From Atopsyche davidsoni (lineage: Eukaryota > Arthropoda > Insecta > Trichoptera > Hydrobiosidae): a stretch of 64,000 nucleotides of DNA. The DNA is taken from the NCBI GenBank assembly GCA_022113835.1, contig JAILWY010000015.1, forward strand, positions 620,001-684,000, read 5' to 3'. The first letter of the stretch is position 1; the number at the start of each line of letters is the position of its first letter. Positions 11,031 through 23,309 of this stretch are shown here, one piece after another. The notes below the pieces were generated by a model, which did no database searches, was not told the DNA's origin, and saw nothing but the letters and a program-made list of their open reading frames with translations. Position numbers and translations under genes: made by a program.

Positions 11031-12080
11031 ATACCTGATTTTGTACGCTTTCATGTATTAAATATATGTGATAGTAAAAAAATATCAATGTGAATATAAA
11101 TTTTTAAAAAAACACGTCTGCTTGTTGAATAATAAAAACAATTATATATATTTATTAAGATTTTTATATTTTATGTGGTTTTAGGTGTTTTGCTGTGTAT
11201 TCAATAAGAATAACCGACGTTTCGAACTTTTGAACATAGTCAACAAAATGGAGGAGAATCCAACAAATAATTCGGCTGCCAATGCCTACGCACACATTAA
11301 TAATTTTTTAAAGCAAATTGAAGAAACTGTTTAGAATTGATCATCAGCTGTCGATATAAAGGATCAATTTTTTTAAATATATATTCAAGATATGTATCTC
11401 CAAAAAATGTATATTTTTCTCAATTAATTATTTGGTGTGATATCTAAGAATAACCGAAATAAAGGGAAATTTTCAGTCTGAATGGTTTAATATTTCGTTG
11501 ATTTCAAGCGAAAATGTATTTTATCGATATACGCCTATTTTAGTGAAATATTAATTATTAGGAAATTCCACGTAATGTAACTATGCGTTATATGGATAGG
11601 CACTAAATTAATGATGATTAACACCTGTGGCGTGCGGTTTATACAAACAAAAAACATTAAATTATTAATTACAATCTTTAAACTACTTTTTTCATTGAAA
11701 CTGTAAATATATTGAGACCTAAATTATTTTTGTACAGCTTAAAAAGTATTCGTGCTTTTATGTTTGTATGGACTATAGGACAATAATATACTAAGATAAA
11801 TTATTTAATATTATTTCGCTTACATGTATTGCGATTTTAAAAAGAAAATAGCTACTATATAATGTATTCACGACAGGCAGATATAAATTGTAAAACTCCA
11901 TATTTAAACAATAAATCTGAATAAGCGAATGACACAGAGTTTCAACGCCTTCTTCAATCTTATAAAGTCCTTAAAAACAAAAGTAGTCTCCTAGCCGTTA
12001 GGCAAGTCATTTTGTGTTACAGTTAACTTTATTTTAATTGCAAAACGTATAAATATGCATTTAAACTTTTTTCGATTATT
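11030..12080. other. AT-rich gene-free DNA
   Basis: About 1 kb of AT-rich DNA in which I see no gene, repeat boundary, or marked structure. Confidence 0.55.
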
Positions 12081-12260
12081 AATACTCCGGCCCCGACGCG
12101 GGTGGGTCCAGGGAACTTTTCGGATAGTGGCTTTCGAAAATCCGGGGACTTCCTGTAAAAGTTTAATTTTTTCATTAACAGAGGCAATTTCCGGGCGGCC
12201 GAGTGGACAAACAGCGTCATTGCGCGTAATGGAGGCGAACACACCCTTCATGCCATCAGA
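12080..12260. promoter_or_regulatory. GC-richer island, candidate regulatory element
   Basis: CTCCGGCCCCGACGCGGGTG, CGGGCGGCCGAGTGG and AGCGTCATTGCGCGTAATGG lie in 180 bp. Two overlapping open frames on opposite strands (up to 107 codons) extend into a CA microsatellite, which makes coding unlikely. Confidence 0.3.
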
Positions 12261-12287
12261 ATTATCAAATTCAAAGAAAAAAAGTAG

Positions 12288-12308
12288 CACACACACACAC
12301 ACACACAC
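12288..12308. repeat. (CA)n microsatellite
   Basis: About ten CA units directly after the island above. Confidence 0.95.
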
Positions 12309-12329
12309 CCTCATCTGTAACGGGTAATG

Positions 12330-14430
12330 ACGTCATGGTGTGGTTTTACTAATATTACAAAGTGGCAGCGCCCAACGTGCATTTTGCCACCCTCTTAACT
12401 CGTAAGCGTTTAAAATATTCGAAGCTACAGCACGTACGTTAATAACAGTTATGACAATTTTAAATCAATGTATTTAATATTTTTTGTGTAATAACCTATA
12501 TGATGTATTATGTTATGCATATATAGCCAACAAGTCATCGTTGCAAGAGCTCGTGTCTTCCTGTATTTCAATTCAAATCGCTTTTTCCGTAAGCGTATAA
12601 TCTACATATTACTACATCATACAGAAAATTCTGATTTACAATGGACGTTACATCGAAAGTGCATTTCAATATTTTAATAAATATTTATAAGATGCAAATG
12701 TACGACTCAAATCGCTCTATTACGAGAATTCAATCAGGAAGGTATCGAGCGCAATAATTACTACGAAGAATCGAGTGCGAGGCTGTCGGTGTGAAGCGCA
12801 GATAAACGTATCAAGAAACCCTATTAAACCCAAACGGATTCAGATAACTAACGCTGCCTTCTCACGTCAGTTAATAATTCGTAAATGGACAGGAAACTAA
12901 TTCTACGGCGTATACATTCAATTCGTATTATAATAAAGGTTTAGTGCACGCTCGCTTCCTGTTTCAGGCACCACTGTGTCATCTTACTGAAAAATAATTA
13001 TAGTTAATATCTTTTGTGATCTTCCGCGACAAGATAATGATTGCTGAATACAAAGTGATTACAAACTTGTTACACTACTCATCATATCATCATATATATT
13101 AGTATAAACAAACAAAGAAATAATATATTTTTTTCTAAAATCTAATAATTATTTTAAATAAAAATAAATCCAAAGTATACTTCAGTACATCTTTATCACA
13201 AATTCAATACCATAATTTTATATAACCAGCGTTTATTGACAAATAATAGTTTAACACATTATTGTGCTATACCATTCAACAAATAAAGATAAGAAATATA
13301 TCAAACACGTTTGAAATATAAATAATCAACGTAGAAAAGTGTATTGGAAATTTTCTAATCTTATAAAAATAACACTACACAATAAAAATTAATGGTATTC
13401 GCCACTTAGGCGTCCGATGTTATTATAAATACACGTTATTTATGAATTTCATAAAAACGGCTAGTACCAAAATGTTGATACATTTTTAAAAAAATAATTT
13501 GACCCAACATCTAAGAACTTAACACTTAAAATAGCAAAGTTATACTTTCATCACTGACAAAACTTCCATTTTTAAGTGTAAACGGTAAGTGCAGCCCTTT
13601 CAGTGTTGCATAAAAAAGCTGCTTAACAAACGACAAAAGCAATTCTCAAAAATGATTATTGGAAAATATTACATGTAAATTACGTCGAGTAACTCTCGTG
13701 TTTAAAAGCTTTCATATTAAAAATAATTCCTCCGCAAGAAAATTTGAGTTGCGTTAGTCGCACATTTTCGTGGGTCTTTTACGATGCCTGCGTTTAGGGC
13801 CGTGCAAGTCCCGAGTTATATTTTTATACTGTGAGATATGATCAAGATGTAGGATACAGTAGCTGGGCACGAGCCCGCAGGGGGTGCTTATTTCATACGG
13901 GGGCGTCGCACGCAAAAAGTGACCTTGTTCATTTGGGGGTAAATTAACCACCTACGAAAAACAAACAGGAGAAATGATGAATACACTGTGAGTGCAATCG
14001 ATAAGTTTATAAAAACCGTTTTGATTCATCAAAGAGTTTTGATGCTCCCTACAACCAATTAATATTACTAATGACAATACAATTTAAGCTTACTACATTA
14101 TTGAAAGTGAGCGCTTTCATACGTTGGTCTCAAAGTCTGAAAAAAATAAGTATAGAAGTGAATATAATTGGCATATTTGTTATTTAATATTTTTTCGTTA
14201 AACCGTAGGTTACCTTACTTTCCTGGCACTAACGGTGAGTTTAACTTTAATGTAATATTTAATGTAAATTTAAAATATTTTTTTTATGATTTGTACATCA
14301 AGTTGCTGCTTTTAAATATGCAATGGCACGCCACTAACATGGACACATTTAATTCTATATTAGTTGGTAAAAATACTATAAAATAAACTTCGCGGTCATT
14401 TTTAATATCATCCATTTTTTTCACAGCCTG
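12330..14430. other. AT-rich DNA with two GC-richer patches, no gene seen
   Basis: Patches at about 12715-12870 (GAGTGCGAGGCTGTCGG, CTGCCTTCTCACGTCAG) and 13740-13970 (GTGGGTCTTTTACGATGCC, CATACGGGGGCGTCGCACGC) stand out. The remainder is AT-rich without recognisable elements. Confidence 0.45.
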
Positions 14431-14439
14431 GCTTGACGT

Positions 14440-14690
14440 GGTTGAAAACTAGAGTCGCGGGTTGCTAATAATGACAAATGTGCGCCTTGAGGAGCAGCGG
14501 TCGGCGCGAGTGGACCGAGAGCCGAGATTTATAGGGCCCGCAGAGACCGAGGCCGCCTGTTCGCGGCTAATTTATGTATGGGACTTGTGAAAAGCTGAAT
14601 GAATAAACCTCATAGGCCTTCTTATCTATCAATCGAGAGATGCTGGTCAATCGAGGCGTGCTTTTAAGTGCCACTGATCCAACAGAAAGC
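14440..14690. promoter_or_regulatory. GC-rich island, candidate regulatory element
   Basis: GAGCAGCGGTCGGCGCGAGTG, GGGCCCGCAGAGACCGAGGC and TTCGCGGCTAATTTATG, then CTTCTTATCTATCAATCGAG with a GATA-type CTTATC. Closed in all frames. Candidate enhancer. Confidence 0.35.
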
Positions 14691-15002
14691 CCTGTTAATC
14701 ATTTGAAGAAATTTGTATACAATATTAAAAATACTCGGATTTTACATTGTTCAAACAAAGACGATTATAGGATTCTAAATTAAAATTACTTGACCAATGA
14801 AACTAATGCTATATTAATTGTATATGTATTTAAGAAAGGTTTTTCAACAATCGGATAATTAACATTGATTTTTATTTTACGTAGAAATGATAAATAAACT
14901 TCGAAGGCTGTGATTCTTCGACTCTCCAGAGCTATCAGCGCGAAGTTAAGCCCGGCTCAGTTCGTTTCATTACATGTATTAATCACAGACAGTCCATTCC
15001 AC

Positions 15003-15125
15003 CGGATATCCGAGTGGTTACCGCAGGGGTAGTTTTGGAGCAAGTTTTGACAAGTCTACTTCCGCCATTATTCCTAACCTACCCTTAAATTTTAGACGAG
15101 TTTAATAGCGTTTTCCGGTTCGAGA
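15003..15125 (+). repeat. Possible SINE head, weak
   Basis: GGATATCCGAGTGGTTACCGC resembles box A. A box-B-like CCGGTTCGAGAATTC comes about 90 bp later, which is too far for a plain tRNA. Insertion between the boxes, or coincidence, would explain it. Confidence 0.2.
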
Positions 15126-15479
15126 ATTCGCGAAATCCCTTACTGATTACCACGCCACCTTATGAGTAAAGTACAAGTAACATTGGAGCTCCCAACGAGG
15201 TGTCTTTATATGAAAATAAATAATAAGTAAAGGAATAGTTTTTTGATGGTGTGGTATTATCATTATTGGAACGAAATATAATTCTTTACTTGTTTTTTGA
15301 CAGAATCTTCGAAAGGCGAAATCGTTTACTACTAAAAATATATAACCAAACCTCTAATAATTTGAAAGATCATGTATATTTTTACTGAGCGTATATTATT
15401 TAATAACATTGTCGCGGTTTCAATGACCTTAGCAATGTCACCTTTCTTGCCCTTAAAAATAATTATTAGATCTTAAAAG

Positions 15480-15740
15480 AGCTGATAGCCGCCACTAGAC
15501 GAGTTGCAAGTTTTATTTACTGAAAAATCACCCCAGCAGTCGGCGGAGTGAGATTTTCCCTCAGCCGGGGGTGTAAACAAGTTACCCGGGCAGGTCCTGC
15601 GGGAGCGCGGGCCCTAAATGAACATCCGACCTTGAGAAAAGCGCCCCAGCCTTTGTCGTGTAATCGTTTTATGCTCACCTGGCCCAAACTGGGGCGGCTA
15701 AGGGAGCAAACTGAAAATCGCAACAGCCTACTTACCCTAA
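15480..15740. promoter_or_regulatory. GC-rich island with posterior-Hox-like word
   Basis: The 5' part is GC-rich (TTACCCGGGCAGGTCCTGCG, GGGAGCGCGGGCCC). The 3' part holds GTGTAATCGTTTTATGCTC then CACCTGGCCCAAACTGGGGC. Frames of 76 and 78 codons occur on both strands at once, which suggests composition and not coding. Confidence 0.35.
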
Positions 15741-16203
15741 AATTCATTTTCATTTTTTTTATAAAAACTGTACAGTAATAACTGTAAACCTAACATTGCA
15801 CATTTCAGAGAGAAAATTCAAATCATGAGTGATTGAAATATTTTCAAAAATTATCGTTATCTATAAGACATTTGGATATTTATATTTCATAATTTTTTCT
15901 ATAGTTAGATTCTAAGCTGTGCTTTTTATTTTCACGACATCGACTCTATCAAGTCCAATCACATACTTTTTTTCAAACCATATGGTCTTAATCGCTTCAC
16001 ATTACTGGGTCGCTGAGTCAGGCATCAGAATCAATGTGAAAGACATTTATTTTATTTAAAACAGTTTATCACTAAGTAAGTTGTTCGGTAGCTTTAGTTA
16101 ATTATAAACTTTTTACGTATGTTTTCAGGTAGACAGTGTTCAATTATTTGTCAGGCTGAAGTTAATGCATTTCTACGGATAATTTTTTGTAATCATGATT
16201 TTG

Positions 16204-16248
<45 letters not shown>
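16204..16248. repeat. Compound (CA)n(TA)n microsatellite
   Basis: About ten CA units run directly into about twelve TA units. Confidence 0.95.
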
Positions 16249-16409
16249 AAGATGGTTGTTCCATAGATCACTTGAATCATTTTTTTAAATTATTATGTAG
16301 ACCGTAATTATTTTTTAGTCTGAAGTCTTCTACTGACTCTTTTTTTTAAATTAATAACTTTGACTCTGACTCTGAAAGTATATATCAATATTTCTTTCAA
16401 ACCACCTGG

Positions 16410-16580
16410 TCTTTATAGCTCCGCAGCGTATATGGCCGGGCGTGAGGATCGATTTGATAGTAATTGATTTTCATGTCGCGTGAGAGCCTAATGATTTTGA
16501 AAAAGCAAGCAAAACATTTAAATGTCATGATTTATTACGGCCGCACGAGAGGCCAGCTGGCAAGCCCACCGTGGAGAAAA
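16410..16580. promoter_or_regulatory. Candidate regulatory element
   Basis: Contains ATGTCGCGTGAGAGCC, CATGATTTATTACGGCCGC and GAGGCCAGCTGGCAAGCCC. TTTATTAC resembles posterior-Hox binding words. No reading frame. Confidence 0.3.
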
Positions 16581-16599
16581 AATTTTCAATGAAAATTAT

Positions 16600-17860
16600 T
16601 ATAACTCCTATAGAATATCTTGTGACCTCGTTTTCAATATTTATTACCACCATTTTATTCAGTGTACATTTTGAATTTACAGAAAAATGTAGCTACATTT
16701 ACGAAAATTGGCTGTGATGTATCATATAAATTAAAAATTATTATTTATGACTTTTTTTACTTAAATTGTAAATATTTTATCTGATGAGTGCAAGTATATT
16801 TCTTTCTAGCACTGAAGAAATGTATATGGGGGATCAAGTCAATCGCAGTCGTTAGCAGTCTATAAAGCACTTACGTATACATTTTTTAAACAACGCAACC
16901 CTCGCCCTCTTTAAGGCATTCATCCCTTTCTCCCTCTAGCAGTCTGAACGACGAGAAGCACCTTTTCGATCGCTGAGACAATAACCGACCCTGCAGTAAA
17001 GGCGTGAAAATTATAATAAACCTTAATTAACCTAACATGACTTGCCTTGCTTGATAAGATGAGGTTGGGTAAGGTTAGAAAGCTTGCTTTCTGACCACCC
17101 AGTCAAGAGTTAAATGCTGTTTTTGGTTTAGTTCTTCTTTAGCATTTTATTCTTGCATAGGGGAATATTCATGTATATTTTATTAAATATTGAACCTAGA
17201 TATTTGTATATTTATATTTGTAACGAAAACATAAACACTAAAAGAAATATTCCTTTCCCCAAATCCGAGTGAGTCAATTCCACGGTGCGGATGTTGTGGA
17301 TATCAAAATACCGTGTGAAATAATTTAAATATAGATTACAAATTCAAATATATATTTTACATATGTTATAAAATATACAATAACACACTTTTATTTTCTT
17401 TTCAATGCAAAATGATAACATTAAATTCACAGAGCGAACAATCCAATTAACCAACTCCTTTAGGTTGGGTTGGGCTAAGTTACGAACACGAACGGGTTTA
17501 CTTTTTAATTTCCTAAATAAAATATCAATGGCGTTAGATTGTTTATGAATTCGCGTTTTATTCAAAAGAAAAGTTTGAGATTAGTGTTCATTATAAAGAC
17601 ATTACTGTCGATCACCTGCTAAATATTTCGTTTACCTGACGATCGATTATTCCCAGCTCGCATATCAATATCAGCCCATTTTAGAAGTAGAAAGTTTGTT
17701 TGTAATCATTGAGAGGCGAGTAGTTTTCTGGTCGGTGAATCAAAATTGTTTTTAATTTGTCGCATGAACGATTACAGCGAACTCGGATAGAACTATACAC
17801 AAAATTGATCACAAAACATAAACGTTTGTATTGCGTTTTTAAAGGATTTTTATTTCACGA
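16600..17860. other. AT-rich gene-free DNA
   Basis: Apart from a GC-richer patch near 16890-17010 (CAACCCTCGCCCTC, GACCCTGCAGTAAAGG) and a short fold-back AGAAAGC-TT-GCTTTCT near 17078, I see nothing to annotate. Confidence 0.5.
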
Positions 17861-17867
17861 GCGGGGA

Positions 17868-18135
17868 ACATCCAAACTCAAACAATCTGGAAACAAGGAG
17901 TCGATAACTACACCTTTCTCTCCTATCTGAGAAGGAGGCAAGTAAGCAAGCAAAATAATTATTGTGATATTAAAAGTTTTACACAAATGTTTGTCAAACT
18001 AATGATTTATCTTAAATTATCAATTATCACAACATAAAATATCACTTACGTCGCACTTTTGTCTTCATTACATGACCGGTAGACATTCAAGATTAGATAA
18101 TCTGAGACCAAGGAGTCCACAACTACACCACTCCA
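17868..18135. repeat. Diverged direct repeat, two units about 215 bp apart
   Basis: AATCTGGAAACAAGGAGTC-GATAACTACACC near 17884 and AATCTGAGACCAAGGAGTC-CACAACTACACC near 18099 match over about 30 bp with few changes, with weaker similarity outside. Probably a local duplication or two copies of a short interspersed repeat. Confidence 0.5.
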
Positions 18136-18169
18136 TAAAAGCAAAAAACCGCAAGACAAGTAGATAAGC

Positions 18170-18300
18170 AGTCCGAATCATTAAAATGCAATAAAGCTGT
18201 CTAGCCTGTTGCGTCTCTGGCATGTTCCTCATTACATAAATTGCAATAGCTGGCCTCAAATGATAATGTTACACACAGGTGTTATATGGCACCTGTGCGT
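18170..18300. promoter_or_regulatory. Candidate element with GCAATAAA word and 8-bp hairpin
   Basis: AATGCAATAAAGCTGTC and ACATAAATTGCAATAGCTGG are followed at 18274-18297 by the fold-back CACAGGTG-8 nt-CACCTGTG. The E-box-like CAGGTG/CACCTG are the two stem halves. Non-coding. Confidence 0.3.
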
Positions 18301-18529
18301 AGAGACGTGTAGGTTGTCGACTCTAAAAAAGTTACAGTTAAATATTACATAGTTATACTCCTTCCAGATTTCAGACAATTCGACACAGAATATTGTCTTG
18401 TACTTCAAGATCTCATCAAATAGACATGATTAAATGAAAACAGAGATTTTTCGTAAGATGTTAAATTTTCACATAGCAAAACAACCGATTGATGTTGTAA
18501 TTATATCGAGATTTTTTAATTTTTGCCTG

Positions 18530-18920
18530 AATGTCGAATCAGCCCTGGCGCCTAAATCTAGAGTTAACAGATCGAATAAAGATACATTTTTTAATGATTT
18601 TAAACGTCCAACTATGGCGGCAGACCGATTGCTCGATACAATCTCGCGGTCGAGTGCGTCAGGCCACGTGGAAGCCTTCAATATTTAAATTGTTTATTTT
18701 TGTACCTGGATCGGCCCCAGAACGATACGCGCGGCAATTGAATGCGATTAAGCCAGATATTGAATATAATTTAATCTAAATTGAATGTGTTTATTGAGGA
18801 GGGGGGGCGTTATAAATTATAGATTAGGTCCTGAAGATAATGGACTGTCCCTTCCACGCGACGCTCCGACAACTTCTGCGACCGTCGCGGGCTAATGGCC
18901 GGCGCCGAGGCACACTCGCT
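18530..18920. promoter_or_regulatory. Two GC-richer patches, no gene
   Basis: Patches at 18535-18690 (CAGCCCTGGCGCC, TCTCGCGGTCGAGTGCGTC) and 18840-18920 (CCACGCGACGCTCCGAC, GGCCGGCGCCGAGGC). Overlapping incidental frames of 60-84 codons occur in several phases. Candidate conserved non-coding DNA. Confidence 0.28.
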
Positions 18921-19430
18921 TATAATTATTATTCACATTGTGTAAACAGAGAACATGACTCGATACAATACCTACTTGTTGTTTCTGTAATTCTATCGTT
19001 CGTTCAACTCTTTAAGCCCTGATTAAAAAATCATTCACTGCGAACAATAATCCAATACAATCATATAAAGCTTATATCCAATAATTTTATTTGTGTATTT
19101 ATTCAAAACTTATACAGAAATCATATATTTTAACAATTAAAAAATATTAATCTATTTTTATAATATATTTTTATTTTATCTTCAACAGACCGTTCAATTT
19201 TAACGATATATTTTTTGTGATGATATCGATGATGACCAAGTTTGTTGGTCGAAACTAGTGATGCAAAAAATATATTAAACTCAAAGTGAAGAAAGAATAC
19301 AAGGTTACCCTTTTCATTAATAAAAAAATGGAACTTCACCAATCATGCCTTGTCCCTCAACAAGTTTAATACTCAAAAGAACAGGCCATCGCAACAGATG
19401 AACAGAAAATAATTATGTAAATAAGTATTT

Positions 19431-19818
19431 TTATTGGAATAAAATAAAACCAAATGGTTTTGGAGACTACGTTAATTTCACTATTAGCGAGAGCTCTTTC
19501 GCCGAACACGGCATCTTCAAGACTGAGTCTATACAGAAAAAAGCGAGCTTATACATAACAAATTCAACAGAAATACATGAGTCATAAATTATACTACATT
19601 ACAAATTTATGTGGAAAAATGCTTCTATTGGGCGCTGTGAATCCCCATTAAAATGATATTAACAGCAATAATTTTAATACTAAGTACTTAAATAAACTAG
19701 TTTTTGATGATTCCTGGCCGTCCTGGCCGTCACCTGAAAGCAATTAGTTTGAATGCAGAAACCCTCCAGAAACCCCCCAGAAACTCCAAAACCATTTGGT
19801 TTTATTTTATTGTAATAA
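19431..19818. mobile_element. Unclassified element with 28-bp perfect terminal inverted repeats
   Basis: 19438-19465 and 19784-19811 are exact reverse complements over 28 bp (core AAAACCAAATGGTTTTGG). With two mismatches the match extends outward about another 7-9 bp (TTTTATT). Each TIR contains its own palindrome AAAACCA-AA-TGGTTTT. The about 320-bp interior has no coding frame, so this looks like a MITE. I could not settle a target duplication, so the superfamily is open. Confidence 0.6.
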
Positions 19819-20009
19819 AATGGAGTATTACAAAATAAATACCAGTTCCATTAATTATTTTTATTGGATAATGCTCTTTAATCTATATAGACTACCTCGA
19901 AAACGCGCTATTTTAGCGCTGAATTGGATAATAGGAAAATTAGTATTAACAGCTTAAAGACCCTTCCTTCTGTTACAATATATATCAGATTATCAACTTG
20001 CTCGAACAA

Positions 20010-20210
20010 CTATCAACGCCAAGTCAACTTGTGGTCTGAAGGGTCGGGTGCATCGCAGAGTAAGTAGGCCACAGGCGATGTGCAGCCATCGGCGCCGCGA
20101 ATGTCGCCCGCAGCGAACCGAGGTGCGCCGGGCCGAGATAACAAGCCAAGTCGGCCGAATGCAATAAAGCGGCCATGACACGATGATGACTTGATGACTG
20201 TCAATACATC
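20010..20210. promoter_or_regulatory. CpG-rich island, candidate regulatory element
   Basis: GCCATCGGCGCCGCGAATG, GCAGCGAACCGAGGTGCGCC and AATGCAATAAAGCGGCC. Two minus-strand frames of about 62 codons overlap in different phases, so coding is not supported. Confidence 0.35.
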
Positions 20211-20214
20211 ATTC

Positions 20215-22060
20215 TTTTGAAAAACTATCAGAATTTAAATTTAATCTGTGTTTAGAAAACTATGGTTATTCGATCTGTGACGCCACAGTATAACAGAGAA
20301 ATAAATAATATTAGAAACTATAAAAATACTTAAATAATCTTAATAAAACTCCACAAAAATTTTCACATCCCGTAATTCTTGGCGTGTGGTCTGCTTCGTT
20401 ATTCGTAAAAAAAAATAGCAATGATCACCAAACGCTCACAAAAAGATGATAAACTCTGCATTTGTTAGTATTAGTGGTGTATCTTTGATTCAAGAGACAG
20501 CTGAAGATAAGGCTTGAGACAAACAGGGCATTAATAAAATGACGTGACAGTGTCTAAAGGGATTATTTTGTATGTTTCTACAAAGTAGGTTCGTACTTGT
20601 ATGTTTGTAAATATGAACTACCTTGGAGTCTTCAATGCAAATAATGCCATTCTGCAAAAGAGTGATCGCTCAGACGTCACAATAGGAAATGCGAGCAGTC
20701 AATACGAAGATAACGAGTAAATAATTACTATCAGAGCATTTCTCTAACGTAAACATAATTAATACTAAACAAACAGCTCCGAGATCAAATGACATATTTA
20801 TACATTAAATATAAATACCCATGTGGCTACGAGATAACAGTCATGATTTGAGCGCATTTGACTTCAAAGGGAAAGGACTGTTGAAAAGCGAAAGTATTCA
20901 AACTAAAATTTCCCCAATCGACTGTTGATATATAATATTTTAGTACAGAACATATAAGTGCAAACATGACTACACATATTGAAATAAGCGATTCGAATCG
21001 TTGTTTCGACTATTAGAATGCCATTATACACTTTCGTATCCTATATTTTTTTATTGAAATCCAAATACTAATTGATTATATATGATATCCAAAAATGATG
21101 AATGCAACACCTTAAAATAAGACCAATTATTATTAAATTCAGTCAAATTAAACGATTGTTTATTCGGAGAACTTATAGATATAAGAAGAGGATCCATTGT
21201 GTAGTTTTTGAAGAGGTATGTATATTTATGAGTTTCGCTTTATCTAGTAAAAACTTTTCACAACATCACGTAGTCATTAATTTTGGAACGGATTTTGCCA
21301 ATGGCATTGGAAATGGCTGTCATACACTTGACATATTCATAAAAACACACGGCTTTCGTGTTCGCCATTAGATCCGCCATAAAACAAATTTCAGGTAAAA
21401 TTCCAGCGCTTATTTGGGAAAAGTATTTTTACACTGACATTGAAATAAATAGCCCGCATTTGGTTTACCCTAAACTCTGGTCTTTGACCTCTGGAAGACA
21501 AAAGCTTCTGTAGAGTTCAGTAATAGGAGAGAGCTTGAGGGATTAAGTTACCAACAATCAATGATGTATCCTAACTTAACCCTACCTAACCTCACGTCTT
21601 CTTACCTGCCAGCCCCGGGCAGCGCTGGTTGTACTACTTCTAGGTGCCGACGGGTGGTCATTAAATACATAATTATATATTATTCATAAAATAAATGATA
21701 AATTCATCCCTGAAGTAGAGTGTCTTGTAGAGCGCACATTTCCCTGCTCTTCCAGTCTACCCTCCTTCTCTTTCGATCGCCTTTGATATTCATCACTAAC
21801 TAAGGAGACACCCAACCAAACCTAACCCATATAGTGGAGTGCGGTCCATTCAACTTATAAAGCAGTACCTGTCCTACAATAAACAATGCCATATACGTGT
21901 ATATGAACCTTAAAGATTACGATCATTTTTGTTTGTGAGCGCTTAAGTCTTCCAAGAGTTTCTCTAGACTCTTATGTCATTGTTTATATATATATACATA
22001 TTTACATTGTATTTGAGTAGGAATGTGATAACCGATTGAGACAGATATTGGAAGTAATGT
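20215..22060. other. AT-rich gene-free DNA
   Basis: No gene seen. A CCCCGGGCAGCGCTGG palindrome-rich stretch near 21613-21630 and short CTACCTAACC words near 21580 are the only marked features. An 89-codon frame at 21102-21371 has no recognisable domain. Confidence 0.5.
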
Positions 22061-22079
22061 AAAAATTCACAGATATCCA

Positions 22080-22230
22080 AGGACTGGGGTAACTGTCACA
22101 ATGGGCACAGTAGGTTCATTTCCGACGGGTGCGACCTGCGACCCTCGCCGTGGGGGGTGCGTAACTGAAGCAGCGATAGGACTACCCCGTCAGGTTTGGA
22201 ACAACCCTTCTCACAGCCGGGGGTGGGATG
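22080..22230. promoter_or_regulatory. GC-rich patch, candidate repeat or regulatory element
   Basis: GACGGGTGCGACCTGCGACC, CTCGCCGTGGGGGGTGCG and TCACAGCCGGGGGTGGG. Non-coding in all frames. Confidence 0.25.
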
Positions 22231-22805
22231 ATCATGATAAAATTATTCGACGTGATCCGAATTGAAATAGAAAGTATACTTTGTGATTATTTTGTATAAT
22301 TAAATTATTCATACAAAATATATTAATTTAATCGCCTTATTACTTAAGATATAAAATTATATATATATGTTTATTAAAATAATCTTATAAAGTCAACTGC
22401 TTACTAATTATTGTTTTTATTTGTAATGTTTATATCACGAACGGGAGACAATTAAACCATGACAAAATAATCAAAAAGATTATACTCACTTTTTTTCTAA
22501 AATCAAAAGGCTTCAACGGCGAAAGCAGATAGACAAGCATTTTGACATATTCAAAACTAATAACGACTATGAACTTTTATTTGATCAATCTAAAAGAAGA
22601 TATTTAATCTAAGATTGTCCCATTTCACTTGTAAGCAATACAGGTCTTCACTTCATGAACTTTATAAAATATGAATCACACTAAGGCAAATTTAATTGAA
22701 TTCGACCTTTTTTATTTTTTTTTTGTTGTTGTAAATATCCTTTTAACTAGTAATATCAAAAGCAGAAAATTTAACCAACAATGTAATATTGACGCGATTA
22801 AACAA

Positions 22806-22880
22806 CCTATAACTTCCAACCCGAGACATTACGGTCGGCAAACTGGCATGCTGAGCCACTAGACCACAAATCGGATGCAT
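22806..22880 (-). repeat. tRNA-like SINE head (degenerate)
   Basis: On the minus strand TGTGGTCTAGTGGCTCAGCA is an excellent box-A region (compare TGGTCTAGTGG of tRNAs), followed after about 30 nt by TCTCGGGTTGGAAG, a damaged box B. Confidence 0.45.
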
Positions 22881-22939
22881 TGCCAATGCCTAAAAAGCAC
22901 ATTAAAAAAACGTTACGAAAGAATTTCATATTGAAAAAC

Positions 22940-23300
22940 CCATTCCCGGTCAGACACCCCCGTTTTACCTACATTCTATATGCTTCATACTCTACCTTCC
23001 CTATTAATAAAGTACCAGAACACACCTGAAAGGGTGGCGTGCATATCGACTCAGGGGTGTAAAAACTTTGATGAATACCACCCCTACATGCAAATTATAT
23101 ATTAGCCCCACAGTTAAAGCCCTTTTATGGACCCCGCAGTCGTAAATTGTCATTCGAGATGGCGTCTGAACACCTTTATTGATTTTTTTATGGAAAGATA
23201 ATTTTGCGACATGATGGAGTGACCGTTAAACGCATCATATTATTTATTCATGGCAATTTTATACGGGTTTTAGGTGATTCCAAATGGGGGTTGGGGTTGA
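22940..23300. promoter_or_regulatory. Candidate regulatory module with clustered TTTATG/TTTATT words
   Basis: Within about 130 bp: CCCTTTTATGGACCCCG, CACCTTTATTGATTTTTTTA-TGG, ATTATTTATTCATGGC. TTTATGG and TGAT..TTTATGG recall posterior-Hox and Hox/Exd sites. The GC-richer stretch CAGACACCCCCGTTTTACC precedes them. Non-coding. Function is inferred only. Confidence 0.35.
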
Positions 23301-23309
23301 CTGCTTCGG

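Noticed and set aside
11991..12314. 107-codon minus-strand frame
   Set aside because: Begins in a CA microsatellite (VCVCVC) and overlaps frames on the other strand; no domain.
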